Numbered from the stretch's first letter, positions 7,911 through 15,622 are shown. The stretch is 40,566 nucleotides of DNA from Williamwhitmania sp. (GCA_035529935.1 DATKVT010000029.1:1-40566); one strand, 5' to 3'. Made by a program: numbers and translations. The notes: generated by a model not told the origin, from the sequence alone.

Positions 7911-8141
7911 ATGAGACAAATATTCTTCAAACGAGAGCATACAAACACAGCGTTTGTTTTGCTTGATACCAAAAAATGTGAAGCATGCTGGGAATGCATA
8001 AGTGTTTGTTCTAAAAATGTTATTGGTCGGATTAAACTGCCATGGCACAAACACGTTAAATTTGTTAATAGTTCAGAATGTGTTGGTTGTATGAACTGTT
8101 TTAAAGTTTGTTCTGCAAAGGCTATTGTTAAAACACCCTAA
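7911..8141 (+). CDS. 2[4Fe-4S] ferredoxin-like protein
   Basis: 76 residues with two complete CX2CX2CX3C motifs: KCEACWECISVC and ECVGCMNCFKVC. Each set should hold one 4Fe-4S cluster, with the last cysteine crossing to the other cluster as in bacterial ferredoxins. A basic stretch (KLPWHKHVKF) separates the motifs. It is a low-potential electron carrier, probably cytoplasmic since no signal peptide is seen. It lies 11 bp before the DUF4405 membrane protein, so a natural inference is that it passes electrons to or from that protein. The call as an iron-sulfur protein is secure; the partner is inferred. Confidence 0.92.
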   Translation: MRQIFFKREHTNTAFVLLDTKKCEACWECISVCSKNVIGRIKLPWHKHVKFVNSSECVGCMNCFKVCSAKAIVKTP

Positions 8142-8152
8142 AAGTATTTCAG

Positions 8153-8635
8153 ATGAAAAATGACATTAAAAGCTTTATTATAAATCTTGGATTACTGTTT
8201 TTGGGATTTTTAACTGTATTTTCTGGATTATTAATTCAAATCCAATACCATATTGGTAATCATGGTAGAGATAATTATTCTTTAGGTCTTGATTATTCTT
8301 CATGGTCAGATATTCATAAGATTTCAATTGTAATACTTTTTGTTTTAGCAATTTTTCATATATCAAAACATTTGAAATGGTATAAAACAATAATCGGCAA
8401 AGGATTACTGAATAAAAATAAACAAGTAATATCATTGACAATTATTTTTGTCATGGCGGCTATAACAGGATTTGTTCCATGGATTATTGATTTGGTGAAC
8501 GGAAGCGAATTGTTTCGTAAAAGATTTATTGAATTTCACGATAAAATTGCAATTGTTCTTTCGATATTTTTTATCTTGCATGTTGTAAAACGGATTAAAT
8601 GGTTTATGGCGACATTTGAGAGGATAAAGAAATAA
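8153..8635 (+). CDS. DUF4405-like four-helix membrane protein, probable b-type cytochrome
   Basis: 160 residues with four predicted membrane helices: about 8-30, 56-73, 91-112 and 130-145. Histidines 55 and 69, and again 129 and 143, form two HX13H pairs in helices 2 and 4, the spacing expected for ligands of two stacked b hemes. The surrounding sequence is repeated (H-x-KI-x-IV at the start and H-xx-K-xx-KW at the end), so the protein looks like a duplicated helical hairpin. DUF4405 proteins resemble cytochrome b561/NarI-type subunits. With the ferredoxin 11 bp upstream it could form a membrane electron-transfer unit. Heme binding is inference from the histidine pattern. Confidence 0.82.
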   Translation: MKNDIKSFIINLGLLFLGFLTVFSGLLIQIQYHIGNHGRDNYSLGLDYSSWSDIHKISIVILFVLAIFHISKHLKWYKTIIGKGLLNKNKQVISLTIIFVMAAITGFVPWIIDLVNGSELFRKRFIEFHDKIAIVLSIFFILHVVKRIKWFMATFERIKK

Positions 8636-8637
8636 AA

Positions 8638-8661
8638 AACACAGCACACAACACGCGGTAT
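8638..8661. repeat. Right inverted repeat of the three-gene island
   Basis: Begins 3 bp after the DUF4405 stop codon. Its core AGCACACAAC (8643-8652) is the exact complement of GTTGTGTGCT in the left copy. It runs into the long hairpin at 8655-8763. Confidence 0.7.
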
Positions 8662-8763
8662 ATTTAATTGCCGGTTAAGTGGGTTTCGTATATTTCAGCT
8701 CGTATCAAGCACAATTGTAACTTGATAATGTGAATCTTCGAAATCGGCAACTAAACATACCGC
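8655..8763. other. 109-nt imperfect hairpin, attC-like
   Basis: Outer arms GCGGTATATTTAATTGCCG (8655-8673) and CGGCAACTAAACATACCGC (8745-8763) pair at 17 of 19 positions if strictly Watson-Crick. An inner block TTTCG/CGAAA follows, and at the tip TATCAAG (8703-8709) pairs with CTTGATA (8721-8727). The two arms between outer and tip stems differ in length (29 and 17 nt), giving unpaired bases on one side, as in integron attC sites. A CCGTTATC sequence follows at 8767-8774. No integrase gene is in the window, so attC function is only a suggestion. Confidence 0.65.
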
Positions 8764-8780
8764 AAACCGTTATCATCTTT

Positions 8781-8860
8781 CTCAAATCCCCCAATCTTCA
8801 AATTCATAAATCTTCAAATTCATAAATCTTCAAATTCCCAAATTCCCAAACTCCCCAATT
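8781..8860. repeat. Simple repeats of TCTTCAAATTCATAAA and CCAAATT words
   Basis: Two exact 16-bp units at 8795-8810 and 8811-8826, a partial third from 8827, then variants of CCCAAATT up to the promoter at 8868. The same CAAATT words occur at 3406-3460 and 4156-4208. Confidence 0.8.
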
Positions 8861-8867
8861 CCCTTCC

Positions 8868-8875
8868 TATCTTTG
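8868..8875 (+). promoter_or_regulatory. -7 element before the small membrane protein gene
   Basis: TATCTTTG, matching TAnnTTTG, 17 bp before the ATG at 8893. Predicts a very short 5' untranslated region. Confidence 0.5.
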
Positions 8876-8892
8876 CCAAAACGGTTGTAGCA

Positions 8893-9174
8893 ATGCTGGT
8901 ATGGTTTACCCGTAAAGGATTTTTTTACCGTCCGGTGCATATTGCCGGGTGGGTAGTGGTGCTGGTGTCGGCAGGCTACGTAATCTATTCGGCGGTGGCG
9001 CTGCTGCTGGAGCAGCCTTGGCGGGCAGCGCTAATCGAGCTGCTATTCCGCATGCTTGCCGTGGTGGTGGCCTACTGGTTTTTGGCACGCATTACCAGCC
9101 CCGATGCCAGCCGCACCTCGCGCAGCACCAATGGTCGCATTCACGATAACCGTGGTGGCTTTATGCGCTTCTAG
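8893..9174 (+). CDS. Small membrane protein of unknown function
   Basis: 93 residues. Two hydrophobic segments are visible (about 17-39 and 46-65), followed by a polar, Arg/Ser-rich tail. I do not recognise a family. It is supported as a gene by an upstream -7 element, codon use that matches its GC-rich neighbours, and a stop codon that interlocks with that of mtaB: the bases CTAG at 9171-9174 give TAG on both strands. The genes are convergent, so the tail-to-tail overlap says nothing about shared function. A reading frame on the opposite strand is present but lacks such support. Confidence 0.6.
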   Translation: MLVWFTRKGFFYRPVHIAGWVVVLVSAGYVIYSAVALLLEQPWRAALIELLFRMLAVVVAYWFLARITSPDASRTSRSTNGRIHDNRGGFMRF

Positions 9175-10460
9175 GCCATTCGCTCGGCTAGGGCAACCAG
9201 CTTGTCGCCTTCACCCTTAAGACCAGTTATCCTTACCTTAACAAAGGTGTTTACCTCAGCGGGGCTTGCCGCCGTCTCCACGGGAATGTAGTGCTGGCCA
9301 TAGCCCTTGCCAACTCCCCGCGATACCCGTTCAATGAGCACCACCTGCTCCTTTCCCATAAATGAGCGGTAGTATTCCTCCTTGTTCTTTGCCGAAAGGT
9401 TTCTGATGGCTTCACTTCGGGCAACCTTTACCTTCTCCGGAATTTGGTTTTCCATGCGGTCGGCACGGGTGCCCTGCCGGCGTGAGTAGCGGAAGGTGTG
9501 CACATGGCTAAAGCCCAGCTCGCGCACCATGTCGGCGGTATCCTCAAAGTCCTGCTCCGTTTCACCGGGGAAGCCCGTAATAACGTCGGTGGTGAAGTTG
9601 AAGTGGGGAAATTGATTTCGAATGGCCTCCACCGTTTGCCGGAACTGGGCCGCGGAGTACATGCGGCGCATTTCGAGCAGTATGCGCTCCGAGCCGCTTT
9701 GCAGGCAGAGGTGCAGGTGTGGGCACATCTTGGGATGGCTAAAGAGCTCCGCAAAGCGTGGGCTGAGGCCATCGGGCTCCAGCGATGAAATCCTTACCCG
9801 GAAGTCGCCGGGAACATCGAGTATTTGCTGCAGCACATCCTCAAAGGTGAGACCGTTATTGTCGTAGCGCCCAATGTTTACGCCAGTTATCACCAGTTCC
9901 TTAAACCCGTTGGCCACCGTTTGGCGCACATCGTCCAATATGCTGTCGATGGGGCGGCTCGCCGCCTTGCCTCTCACCATGGGAATGATGCAGAAGGTGC
10001 AGAAGTTGTCACATCCATCCTGAATTTTAATGAAGCTGCGCGTGTGCAGCCCATGCTCCACCGGACCGAAGCCAAACACATCCTGCTCCTGCCTTTCGGG
10101 GGCAAACGTTTCGCCACGGTAGTGCGCCTCCACCAGCTGCGGAATGGAGAACTTTCGGGTGTTATCCACCACGTAAACCTGCGCCTCTTCGGCAGAGAAG
10201 GCGGGAGTGTAGCCTTCGGCCATGCAGCCGGTTACCACCACCAACCCTTTAGGGCTTTTGCGTGCCGCCTGGCTAATGATGTTTCTCGATTTGTGGTCGC
10301 TCTGGTTTGTAACGGTGCAGGTGTTTACCACGCACACATCGGCTTCTTGGTCGAACGGCACAATGCTAAATCCCTCCTTTGTAAAGGTGGAGGCGAGTGC
10401 ATCGGTTTCGTACTGGTTGAGCCGGCAACCAAGCGTCTTGAACGATATTTTCTTCTCCAT
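9171..10460 (-). CDS. mtaB: tRNA N6-threonylcarbamoyladenosine(37)-C2 methylthiotransferase MtaB
   Basis: 429 residues, the usual length. Cys12 (LGCRLNQYE), Cys48 (VVNTCTVTNQSDHKSR) and the TGCMAEG cysteine form the N-terminal methylthiotransferase (UPF0004) cluster site. DGCDNFCTFCIIPMVRG holds the CX3CX2C radical SAM cluster, and a TRAM-like C-terminus follows (GKGYGQHYIPV). The GCRLNQYE and NTCTVT wording is typical of MtaB rather than MiaB or RimO. The enzyme converts t6A to ms2t6A at position 37 of tRNAs reading ANN codons. It starts 1 bp after the miaB stop, so the two are translationally linked. Confidence 0.93.
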   Translation of the reverse strand: MEKKISFKTLGCRLNQYETDALASTFTKEGFSIVPFDQEADVCVVNTCTVTNQSDHKSRNIISQAARKSPKGLVVVTGCMAEGYTPAFSAEEAQVYVVDNTRKFSIPQLVEAHYRGETFAPERQEQDVFGFGPVEHGLHTRSFIKIQDGCDNFCTFCIIPMVRGKAASRPIDSILDDVRQTVANGFKELVITGVNIGRYDNNGLTFEDVLQQILDVPGDFRVRISSLEPDGLSPRFAELFSHPKMCPHLHLCLQSGSERILLEMRRMYSAAQFRQTVEAIRNQFPHFNFTTDVITGFPGETEQDFEDTADMVRELGFSHVHTFRYSRRQGTRADRMENQIPEKVKVARSEAIRNLSAKNKEEYYRSFMGKEQVVLIERVSRGVGKGYGQHYIPVETAASPAEVNTFVKVRITGLKGEGDKLVALAERMA

Positions 10461-10461
10461 G

Positions 10462-11820
10462 CTATGCGGTTATGGCGGTGGTGACCAAGAGGGGTTCTCC
10501 TGCCAGCGAAAGTTCGTTGGCCGTGGTAATCCTCACCGTTATTATTTTCCCAATCAGTGAGCCTTCTGTGGCTAGAATTCTGGTAACCAGCCGACCCTCG
10601 GTGTAGCCGGTGAGGTAGGGGGTACGCTGCTCGGTTCCGGTGACTAGCACCTTAACAGTTTGTCCAACTAGTTTGAGGTTGTGCTCCAGGCTTATGCGCT
10701 TAAGCACCTCGGTAAGCCTAAGATGGCGCTCCTTTTTTACGTTGAAGGGAACGTCGTCGTCCCAGCGGTAGCTTGCCGCACCGGGCCGTGGCGAGTATTG
10801 CGCAATGTAGGCCATGTTGAACCTAAACTCCTTGAAGGCCTCCACCGTGTTTTGAAACTGCTCCTCGGTTTCACCGCAGAAACCCACAATAATGTCGGTA
10901 AAGAGCGTGGCCTGGGGCAGCGAGGCCCGTAGCTTAGCAACCAGCTCGCGGTAGGTCTCCACGTCGTGGCGTCGGTTCATGTGGATGAGCAGCTTTTCGT
11001 CGCCGCTCTGCAGGGGCAAATGAATTTGCTTTGCCAGGCAGCGGTGTTGCGCAATTACCTCAAACACCTTTGGGTCCATGTCCGAAGGGTGAGGCGAGGT
11101 AAAGTAAACCCAGAACTCCTCGTGGGAGCTGTCACCCAGCTGACCAATTTTTTCCAGCAGCTCAGCAAAGGAGATTTCCGTGTTGGGCTTGTCGAGACCG
11201 TAGGAGTTTACGTTTTGCCCCAGCAGCGTAATGGCCTTGTAGCCCTGCTTTACCAGCTGCTCCACCTCATCCAGTATCTCTGCCGATGGGCGCGAAACCT
11301 CCCTGCCTCTAGTGTAGGGCACGGCGCAGAAGGTGCACATTTTATCGCAGCCATTTTGAATTGGCACGTAGGCTTCAAAGCCCGAGCTATACTTAGGCCG
11401 TATGTTCCATAGCGAGTAGATGTTCTCGTTGTTGGGGAGAATGGGCGAGTTGCCTTGCTGCTTAAGCGAAGCAGGCGTTGCCACACCGTAGCCCCTTATC
11501 ATCTCGGGTAGCTGGTTTAGCTCGCTCATGGGAAATACAAAGTCGAACAACTTCAGAAACTTCTCCCTGTCGGCGGGCAATACGCAGCCGGAGATAAAGG
11601 TTATGAGGTTGCGATGGTTCTTTGCACGATTCCATTCGGCAATCTTGTTGTAAACCTTATCGATGGGCTTTTGGCGCACAGAGCAGGCCAGAATGCCCAG
11701 AATATCAGCGTCATCTTCGGTAAGCGTTTCGCTAAACCCTTCCCGTTCGAGCACTGCCCTAACGCGTTCCCCATCCGAGGTGTTCATCTGACATCCCAGC
11801 GTGAGCAAATGGTATTTCAA
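10462..11820 (-). CDS. miaB: MiaB-type tRNA A37 methylthiotransferase (TTG start)
   Basis: 452 residues. N-terminal cluster cysteines are Cys10 (LGCQMNTSD), Cys46 (LACSVRQKPIDKVY) and the SGCVL cysteine; NGCDKMCTFCAVPYTRG holds the radical SAM cluster, followed by a C-terminal TRAM-like region. MiaB makes ms2i6A at position 37 of tRNAs reading UNN codons. The start must be TTG at 11820: the first ATG codes residue 12, after the essential Cys10, and a stop lies 24 bp upstream in frame. The usual NTC before SVR is replaced by LAC, so this is a divergent MiaB and another member of the family could exist elsewhere in the genome. It leads an operon with mtaB, and the flavoprotein gene upstream on the same strand is 61 bp away. 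Confidence 0.85.
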   Translation of the reverse strand: MKYHLLTLGCQMNTSDGERVRAVLEREGFSETLTEDDADILGILACSVRQKPIDKVYNKIAEWNRAKNHRNLITFISGCVLPADREKFLKLFDFVFPMSELNQLPEMIRGYGVATPASLKQQGNSPILPNNENIYSLWNIRPKYSSGFEAYVPIQNGCDKMCTFCAVPYTRGREVSRPSAEILDEVEQLVKQGYKAITLLGQNVNSYGLDKPNTEISFAELLEKIGQLGDSSHEEFWVYFTSPHPSDMDPKVFEVIAQHRCLAKQIHLPLQSGDEKLLIHMNRRHDVETYRELVAKLRASLPQATLFTDIIVGFCGETEEQFQNTVEAFKEFRFNMAYIAQYSPRPGAASYRWDDDVPFNVKKERHLRLTEVLKRISLEHNLKLVGQTVKVLVTGTEQRTPYLTGYTEGRLVTRILATEGSLIGKIITVRITTANELSLAGEPLLVTTAITA

Positions 11821-11881
11821 CGGTAGTAAGGAATAAGTTACAAGTTACAGCCTTCAATCATTTATCAGAAAGAGGGCTTGG

Positions 11882-12553
11882 TTAAAAGTAGACCTCAGTG
11901 GATACGTTTGCACGGATAAATCCTTTCGATTTTATGATTTCGAGTGCGTCGTAAATCATCTTGCTATTGCCGCAGAGGTAGAAGTGGGTGTTGGGTTCAA
12001 ACTTCATCTCCTCCAGCAGCTTGGTAACCCGCCCGGCATAGCTACCCGAGCCATCGCGCGAGGTGCAAAGCGTGTAGCGGGTAGGGTCGAAGCTTTCGCG
12101 TCCATATCCTTCCGATGCGCTTTTAACGCCATGAATCACATGGTAGTTGAGTTGGGGCTTGGTTCTCACCATGCTGTGGAAAGGTGCAATTCCGGTGCCA
12201 CTGGCAATAAAAATGTGCTTATGTGTATCCTCCTTCTCCTTCGAGATACCGAATTTACCGTAGGGGCCATCAATTTCTAGGAGCTGGCCATTTTTTACAC
12301 GTTTGAGCCGTGGGGTAAAGTACCCTGTTTTTACCTCCTTTACCAAGACTTCGAGGTAACTGTCGTTCTCTCCACTAAAAATGGAGTATTCTCTGAGGTT
12401 GTGGTCGCCCTTGATGCCGACTGAGATGTGCTGACCTGCTTTAAACTGCAAACCTCTTCTTGGCACTCTCACAATAAAGGTGTGATCGGTGAGATTGGTA
12501 ACTGCCTGTACGGTGAAGAACCGCGTATCTATCATCAATTCCATACTAAACAT
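11882..12553 (-). CDS. Ferredoxin reductase-like FAD/NAD(P)-binding oxidoreductase
   Basis: 223 residues. The FAD-binding barrel is shown by LREYSIFSG (the RxYS motif) and by GPYGKFGIS. The NAD(P)-binding half shows FIASGTGIAPFHSM and FYLCGNSKMIYDALEII, and the protein ends in a short aromatic tail (EVYF), as in plant-type ferredoxin-NADP reductases. It moves electrons between NAD(P)H and a small carrier protein; no electron-carrier gene is next to it, and the only ferredoxin in the window is at 7911-8141. ATG codons at 12553 and 12544 are both possible starts. It lies upstream of miaB on the same strand, so it may supply electrons to radical SAM enzymes, but that is speculation. Confidence 0.88.
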   Translation of the reverse strand: MFSMELMIDTRFFTVQAVTNLTDHTFIVRVPRRGLQFKAGQHISVGIKGDHNLREYSIFSGENDSYLEVLVKEVKTGYFTPRLKRVKNGQLLEIDGPYGKFGISKEKEDTHKHIFIASGTGIAPFHSMVRTKPQLNYHVIHGVKSASEGYGRESFDPTRYTLCTSRDGSGSYAGRVTKLLEEMKFEPNTHFYLCGNSKMIYDALEIIKSKGFIRANVSTEVYF

Positions 12554-12656
12554 TATTTTGACTGCAAAATTATTCTTTTTTAGATTAATTATAAATAAAA
12601 ATAGAAAATAATTGAAATGGTTTGATAGGTTTCTGTTTATGGTACGTGTAGCAAGT

Positions 12657-12682
12657 AAAAAGCCGGGTGGCGGTTCCGGCTT
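12657..12682 (-). terminator. Terminator after the DUF6150 gene
   Basis: On the minus strand AAGCCGG pairs with CCGGCTT across a 9-nt loop, followed by a run of five T. Confidence 0.7.
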
Positions 12683-12713
12683 AAGGTAGAGTTGATAATG
12701 ATTTAGATCTGTT

Positions 12714-13088
12714 TTATTTCACCGCAGTTGAATCGGGAGGGTTTAGATTAAGCAGGCTTTTCCTGGGGTCGTACAGGTTTTTCCAACCAGCCTTTGACGA
12801 GTCGTCCACGGCACAAACCTTGAAGTCGGCTTGCTTCTCATCGTCAACAAATATGATCTTCACCTGCGCCTCCTTGGCTGTCTCCACCTCCATCCAGAAA
12901 CCAATTTTGGTGACCTCCTCCTTAGTGTTTACAAAGTATATGTAGAAGTCCGCGTCGTCGGGATTGTCAACGTTAAACACCTTTACTTGGGCATCCTCAA
13001 CCTTATCTGCCTCGAAAAAAAGTTGCGCTTTGCCGCTTGTGGTGACAAGAAAAAGCAGGAGTCCTAAGGGAAACAGAAATCGAGCCAT
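12714..13088 (-). CDS. Secreted DUF6150-like protein
   Basis: 124 residues. Residues 1-22 are a signal peptide (hydrophobic core, cut after GKAQ). The mature part carries a repeated beta-type motif: AQVKVFNVDNPDDADFYIYF, then AQVKIIFVDDEKQADFKVCA, a pattern of the DUF6150 family found in Bacteroidota. Such proteins have no known activity. No lipobox cysteine is seen, so it is probably soluble in the periplasm or exported. A terminator follows at 12657-12682, so it is likely transcribed alone. Confidence 0.75.
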   Translation of the reverse strand: MARFLFPLGLLLFLVTTSGKAQLFFEADKVEDAQVKVFNVDNPDDADFYIYFVNTKEEVTKIGFWMEVETAKEAQVKIIFVDDEKQADFKVCAVDDSSKAGWKNLYDPRKSLLNLNPPDSTAVK

Positions 13089-13227
13089 GCGGTGTTATGT
13101 TGCCCATAAAACTAATGTTCATCCAAGCAACAGCTGGGCTTATGGCGCTATTGCAATAGCTTATTAAACGGTTTTAAGCTGAGAATGTTTTGTTGTAAGT
13201 TGCTTTAAATCGGCTATCTGTGGAATA

Positions 13228-13569
13228 CTAAATGTTTTCCTTTCGGGTTAGGAAAAGTAGTCCAATTGCGCTTAGGAGGAGATACTGACTAAAGGCAAAG
13301 CCAATTAGTGGGCTGCTATTATGGTATGCCTCGTAAATAGAGACGATAAAAAGAAATAATCCAGCTATTCTTGCAAGATTTCCATTTTTGTAAAATCCAC
13401 CAATAAAAAGCAGAACGGCACTTAGTAGAAATATTGCAGAGGTATAAAAGTTGGCCGAGTTAAAGTCGAAGTGGAGAACTGCTTGACCATATCTTGCCAA
13501 GAAGAAGAGAAGGATGGCTATTCGGAATAACCACCATGTTATAGGAGCCAATTTTTGTAATGCTTTCAT
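13228..13569 (-). CDS. Small four-helix membrane protein, unknown
   Basis: 113 residues with four hydrophobic segments: about 11-30, 40-58, 66-82 and 88-106. Basic residues at both ends and in the loop KNGNLAR suggest cytoplasmic N- and C-termini. I do not recognise the family. It has its own -7 element at 13587-13594 and no close partner, so it is probably monocistronic. Support as a real gene comes from the promoter, the coherent membrane topology and the lack of a better frame. Confidence 0.65.
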   Translation of the reverse strand: MKALQKLAPITWWLFRIAILLFFLARYGQAVLHFDFNSANFYTSAIFLLSAVLLFIGGFYKNGNLARIAGLFLFIVSIYEAYHNSSPLIGFAFSQYLLLSAIGLLFLTRKENI

Positions 13570-13586
13570 GCTGCAATATTTTTTTT

Positions 13587-13594
13587 CAAATGTA
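13587..13594 (-). promoter_or_regulatory. -7 element of the four-helix membrane protein gene
   Basis: TACATTTG on the minus strand, matching TAnnTTTG, 17 bp before the ATG at 13569. Confidence 0.5.
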
Positions 13595-13648
13595 GAAATA
13601 ACTTGGCTTTATCGAAGGTAGTATGGCTATCTTCTTAAGGCGCGGAGC

Positions 13649-13678
13649 AAAAAAAAATCCACCCAAAAAGGTGGATTT
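13649..13678 (-). terminator. Strong terminator after the NADP oxidoreductase gene
   Basis: On the minus strand AAATCCACC pairs perfectly with GGTGGATTT across a 6-nt loop, running into a T tract. It lies 20 bp past the stop codon at 13699. Confidence 0.85.
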
Positions 13679-13698
13679 CTTGATGGTGGATACTCAAC

Positions 13699-14337
13699 CT
13701 ATTTTGATTTAAGCAGCTTAAAGGCATGGTTCCATCGGTTCTCCCTAAAGCCGGGAATGCACCAAAGTATGCAAAGAGGCTCAATGGCTCTGGCTGCCTC
13801 AACTGCCCCCATGTCTTCCGTTTCCCAACCAAACTTGTCGAGCAGGCTGGTAACCTCCTTTTTGGCGGTATCGCTATTACCGCAGATGAACATGGTTGGT
13901 TTGCTTTCAAACTGAGGATTTACCATGTGTGAATTGCCCACGCTGTTAAAGGCCTTCACAAAATTTGCTTTGGGTGCAAGCTCTTGCAGCCTTTCCATTA
14001 GCGAATCATCGTTGGTGGTGAAAAAGGAGAGCACTCCGTTAATGGGTGGTTTTTCGTCGATTGGGTTGGTGGCATCAATTACGGTTTTACCATCGAGCAT
14101 AGACGAGACTAACTTTATTACTGTTTCGGCAACAATACCTTTTACAGCAAGTACCACCAACTCTCCAAATGCAGCTACTTCCTTGAAATCACCAACCTCT
14201 GCTCCAGTCTCCTTTTTTATTGTCTCACGTTTGGCTGCGTCACGCGAACCAAGCATAACCGTGTATCCAAGGTTTATTAATCCTTTGGCCAGAGAGGTAG
14301 CCACCATCCCTGAACCGATTATTCCAACTTTTTTCAT
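13699..14337 (-). CDS. NADP oxidoreductase, F420-dependent reductase-like
   Basis: 212 residues. The N-terminus VGIIGSGMVATSLAKGL is a Rossmann dinucleotide-binding loop (GxGxxA-like), and TVMLGSRDAAKRE has basic residues where NADP phosphate is bound. Further landmarks are VIDATNPI and FVKAFNSVG. This is the family of coenzyme F420:NADP oxidoreductase relatives, which in bacteria without F420 are usually annotated only as NAD(P)-binding proteins. Substrate unknown. It is a single gene with a clear terminator. Confidence 0.85.
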   Translation of the reverse strand: MKKVGIIGSGMVATSLAKGLINLGYTVMLGSRDAAKRETIKKETGAEVGDFKEVAAFGELVVLAVKGIVAETVIKLVSSMLDGKTVIDATNPIDEKPPINGVLSFFTTNDDSLMERLQELAPKANFVKAFNSVGNSHMVNPQFESKPTMFICGNSDTAKKEVTSLLDKFGWETEDMGAVEAARAIEPLCILWCIPGFRENRWNHAFKLLKSK

Positions 14338-14506
14338 GGCGCTATTTTTCTTTTACAACAAATGGTGCAAGGTTAAGTTAAAGTAGACGATTAAGTTTTG
14401 GTCAATTCTGACCAATTGCAGCGACATTTTATATGCTGTTAATTGTCGTTGGCCGGTTCCAAAGTAAGGACATTTTCATTGCCTAAAATTTATTACCAAT
14501 TATTGA

Positions 14507-15622
14507 TTAGAGCATTTTTTGAAATACCCTAAAGCGCTTGTGAAATTCAGCCCCGGCACGTTCCAACTCGGCAAGCATTCGGGTATTGGTTTCCAGCACT
14601 AGGTGAACCTCAATGATATTCATGTTAGCCTTTTTACACGATTCAACCAACTTCATTGTCATGGAGATTTCTAGCCCTTTTCCACGGTGTTCGGGAAGAA
14701 CTGCTCCCAGCATCAGATCGAGCTGCCTGCTCCGCTTAATCGATCGGAGGATATGGATGAAGCCAAAAGGCAGAATTCGCCCTTTTGCCTTTTGAATTCC
14801 AGGAGTAAAATTTGGAAGGCCAATTATGAATGCAACCGGTTCATTACCAGAAAATACCACCTTAACATATCTGGGGTCAATAATGGTAAGGTAACGGTTG
14901 GCAAAGTCCACCATCTCCTGCTGTTCCATTGGCACAAAGCCATAGAGGTCGCCGTAGGTCTTGTTTACTATTTCCAAAATGGGAACAACCCAAGGTTTCA
15001 GCTGCTTTCGGCTTGTAAATTCCCGAATGGAATAGCCGTTGTTACTTTCCAAGCGCTGCTGCACCCGTTCGTAGAGAATTGGCATGCTCTTCTCTAGGTT
15101 CATCTTGTATATCATGCAATCCACCTCCTTGGTGTAGCCTTCGTGCTCCACCAGCGAAATTAGGTAGGGGAAGTTACACGCGGAGTCGATAATAGGCATG
15201 TGCTCAAAACCTTCGATGAGAAATCCTTGCGGATCCTTGTCGGAAAAGCCGTAGGGGCCAACCACCTTTACCATTCCCTTATCTTTTGCCCACTGCTCAA
15301 TTCGGCCAAGTAGTGCATGGGCAACTTCTGTATCGTTGAAGCACTCCAGGTAGCCAAAGCGTGCATGGTGCTCGTTTCTCAGTAGGTTGTATGTATGGTG
15401 GATTATTCCCATAATTCGTCCAACTGCCTTGCCATCTTTGAACGCTACCAGCATTAAGGTGTCGGCGGCGGCAAATGCTCTGTTTTTCTTGGGGTTGAAG
15501 AACGACCACTCATCAATATAAATGGGTGGTAGCCAGCTATCATGATTTTTGTGAATTTTTTCCGGTAGGTAGATAAAGGTTCTGATATCCTTATGGGTAA
15601 TTACTTCCCGCAGCTCAACCAT
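14507..15622 (-). CDS. GNAT-fold acyltransferase-like protein
   Basis: 371 residues. The C-terminal part shows an acetyl-CoA-binding pattern (MLGAVLPEHRGKGLEISMTM, with the R/Q-x-x-G-x-G/A type loop), then VHLVLETNTRMLAELERAG as in the last helices of GNAT enzymes. The N-terminal half (LPPIYIDEWSFFNPKKN, then VGPYGFSDKDPQGFLIEGFE) belongs to a long two-lobed family common in Bacteroidota. It probably transfers an acyl group to an amine, but neither the acceptor nor the pathway can be told. It stands alone; the next gene on the strand starts 133 bp away. Confidence 0.75.
   Translation of the reverse strand: MVELREVITHKDIRTFIYLPEKIHKNHDSWLPPIYIDEWSFFNPKKNRAFAAADTLMLVAFKDGKAVGRIMGIIHHTYNLLRNEHHARFGYLECFNDTEVAHALLGRIEQWAKDKGMVKVVGPYGFSDKDPQGFLIEGFEHMPIIDSACNFPYLISLVEHEGYTKEVDCMIYKMNLEKSMPILYERVQQRLESNNGYSIREFTSRKQLKPWVVPILEIVNKTYGDLYGFVPMEQQEMVDFANRYLTIIDPRYVKVVFSGNEPVAFIIGLPNFTPGIQKAKGRILPFGFIHILRSIKRSRQLDLMLGAVLPEHRGKGLEISMTMKLVESCKKANMNIIEVHLVLETNTRMLAELERAGAEFHKRFRVFQKML

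Noticed and set aside
7286-8635. Fnr-type oxygen sensing by the Crp/Fnr protein
   Set aside because: The N-terminal cysteine cluster needed for a 4Fe-4S sensor is missing; only Cys22 and Cys51 are present.
8781-8860. Possible CRISPR array
   Set aside because: The units are 16 bp or less, contiguous and without unique spacers, and no cas genes are present.
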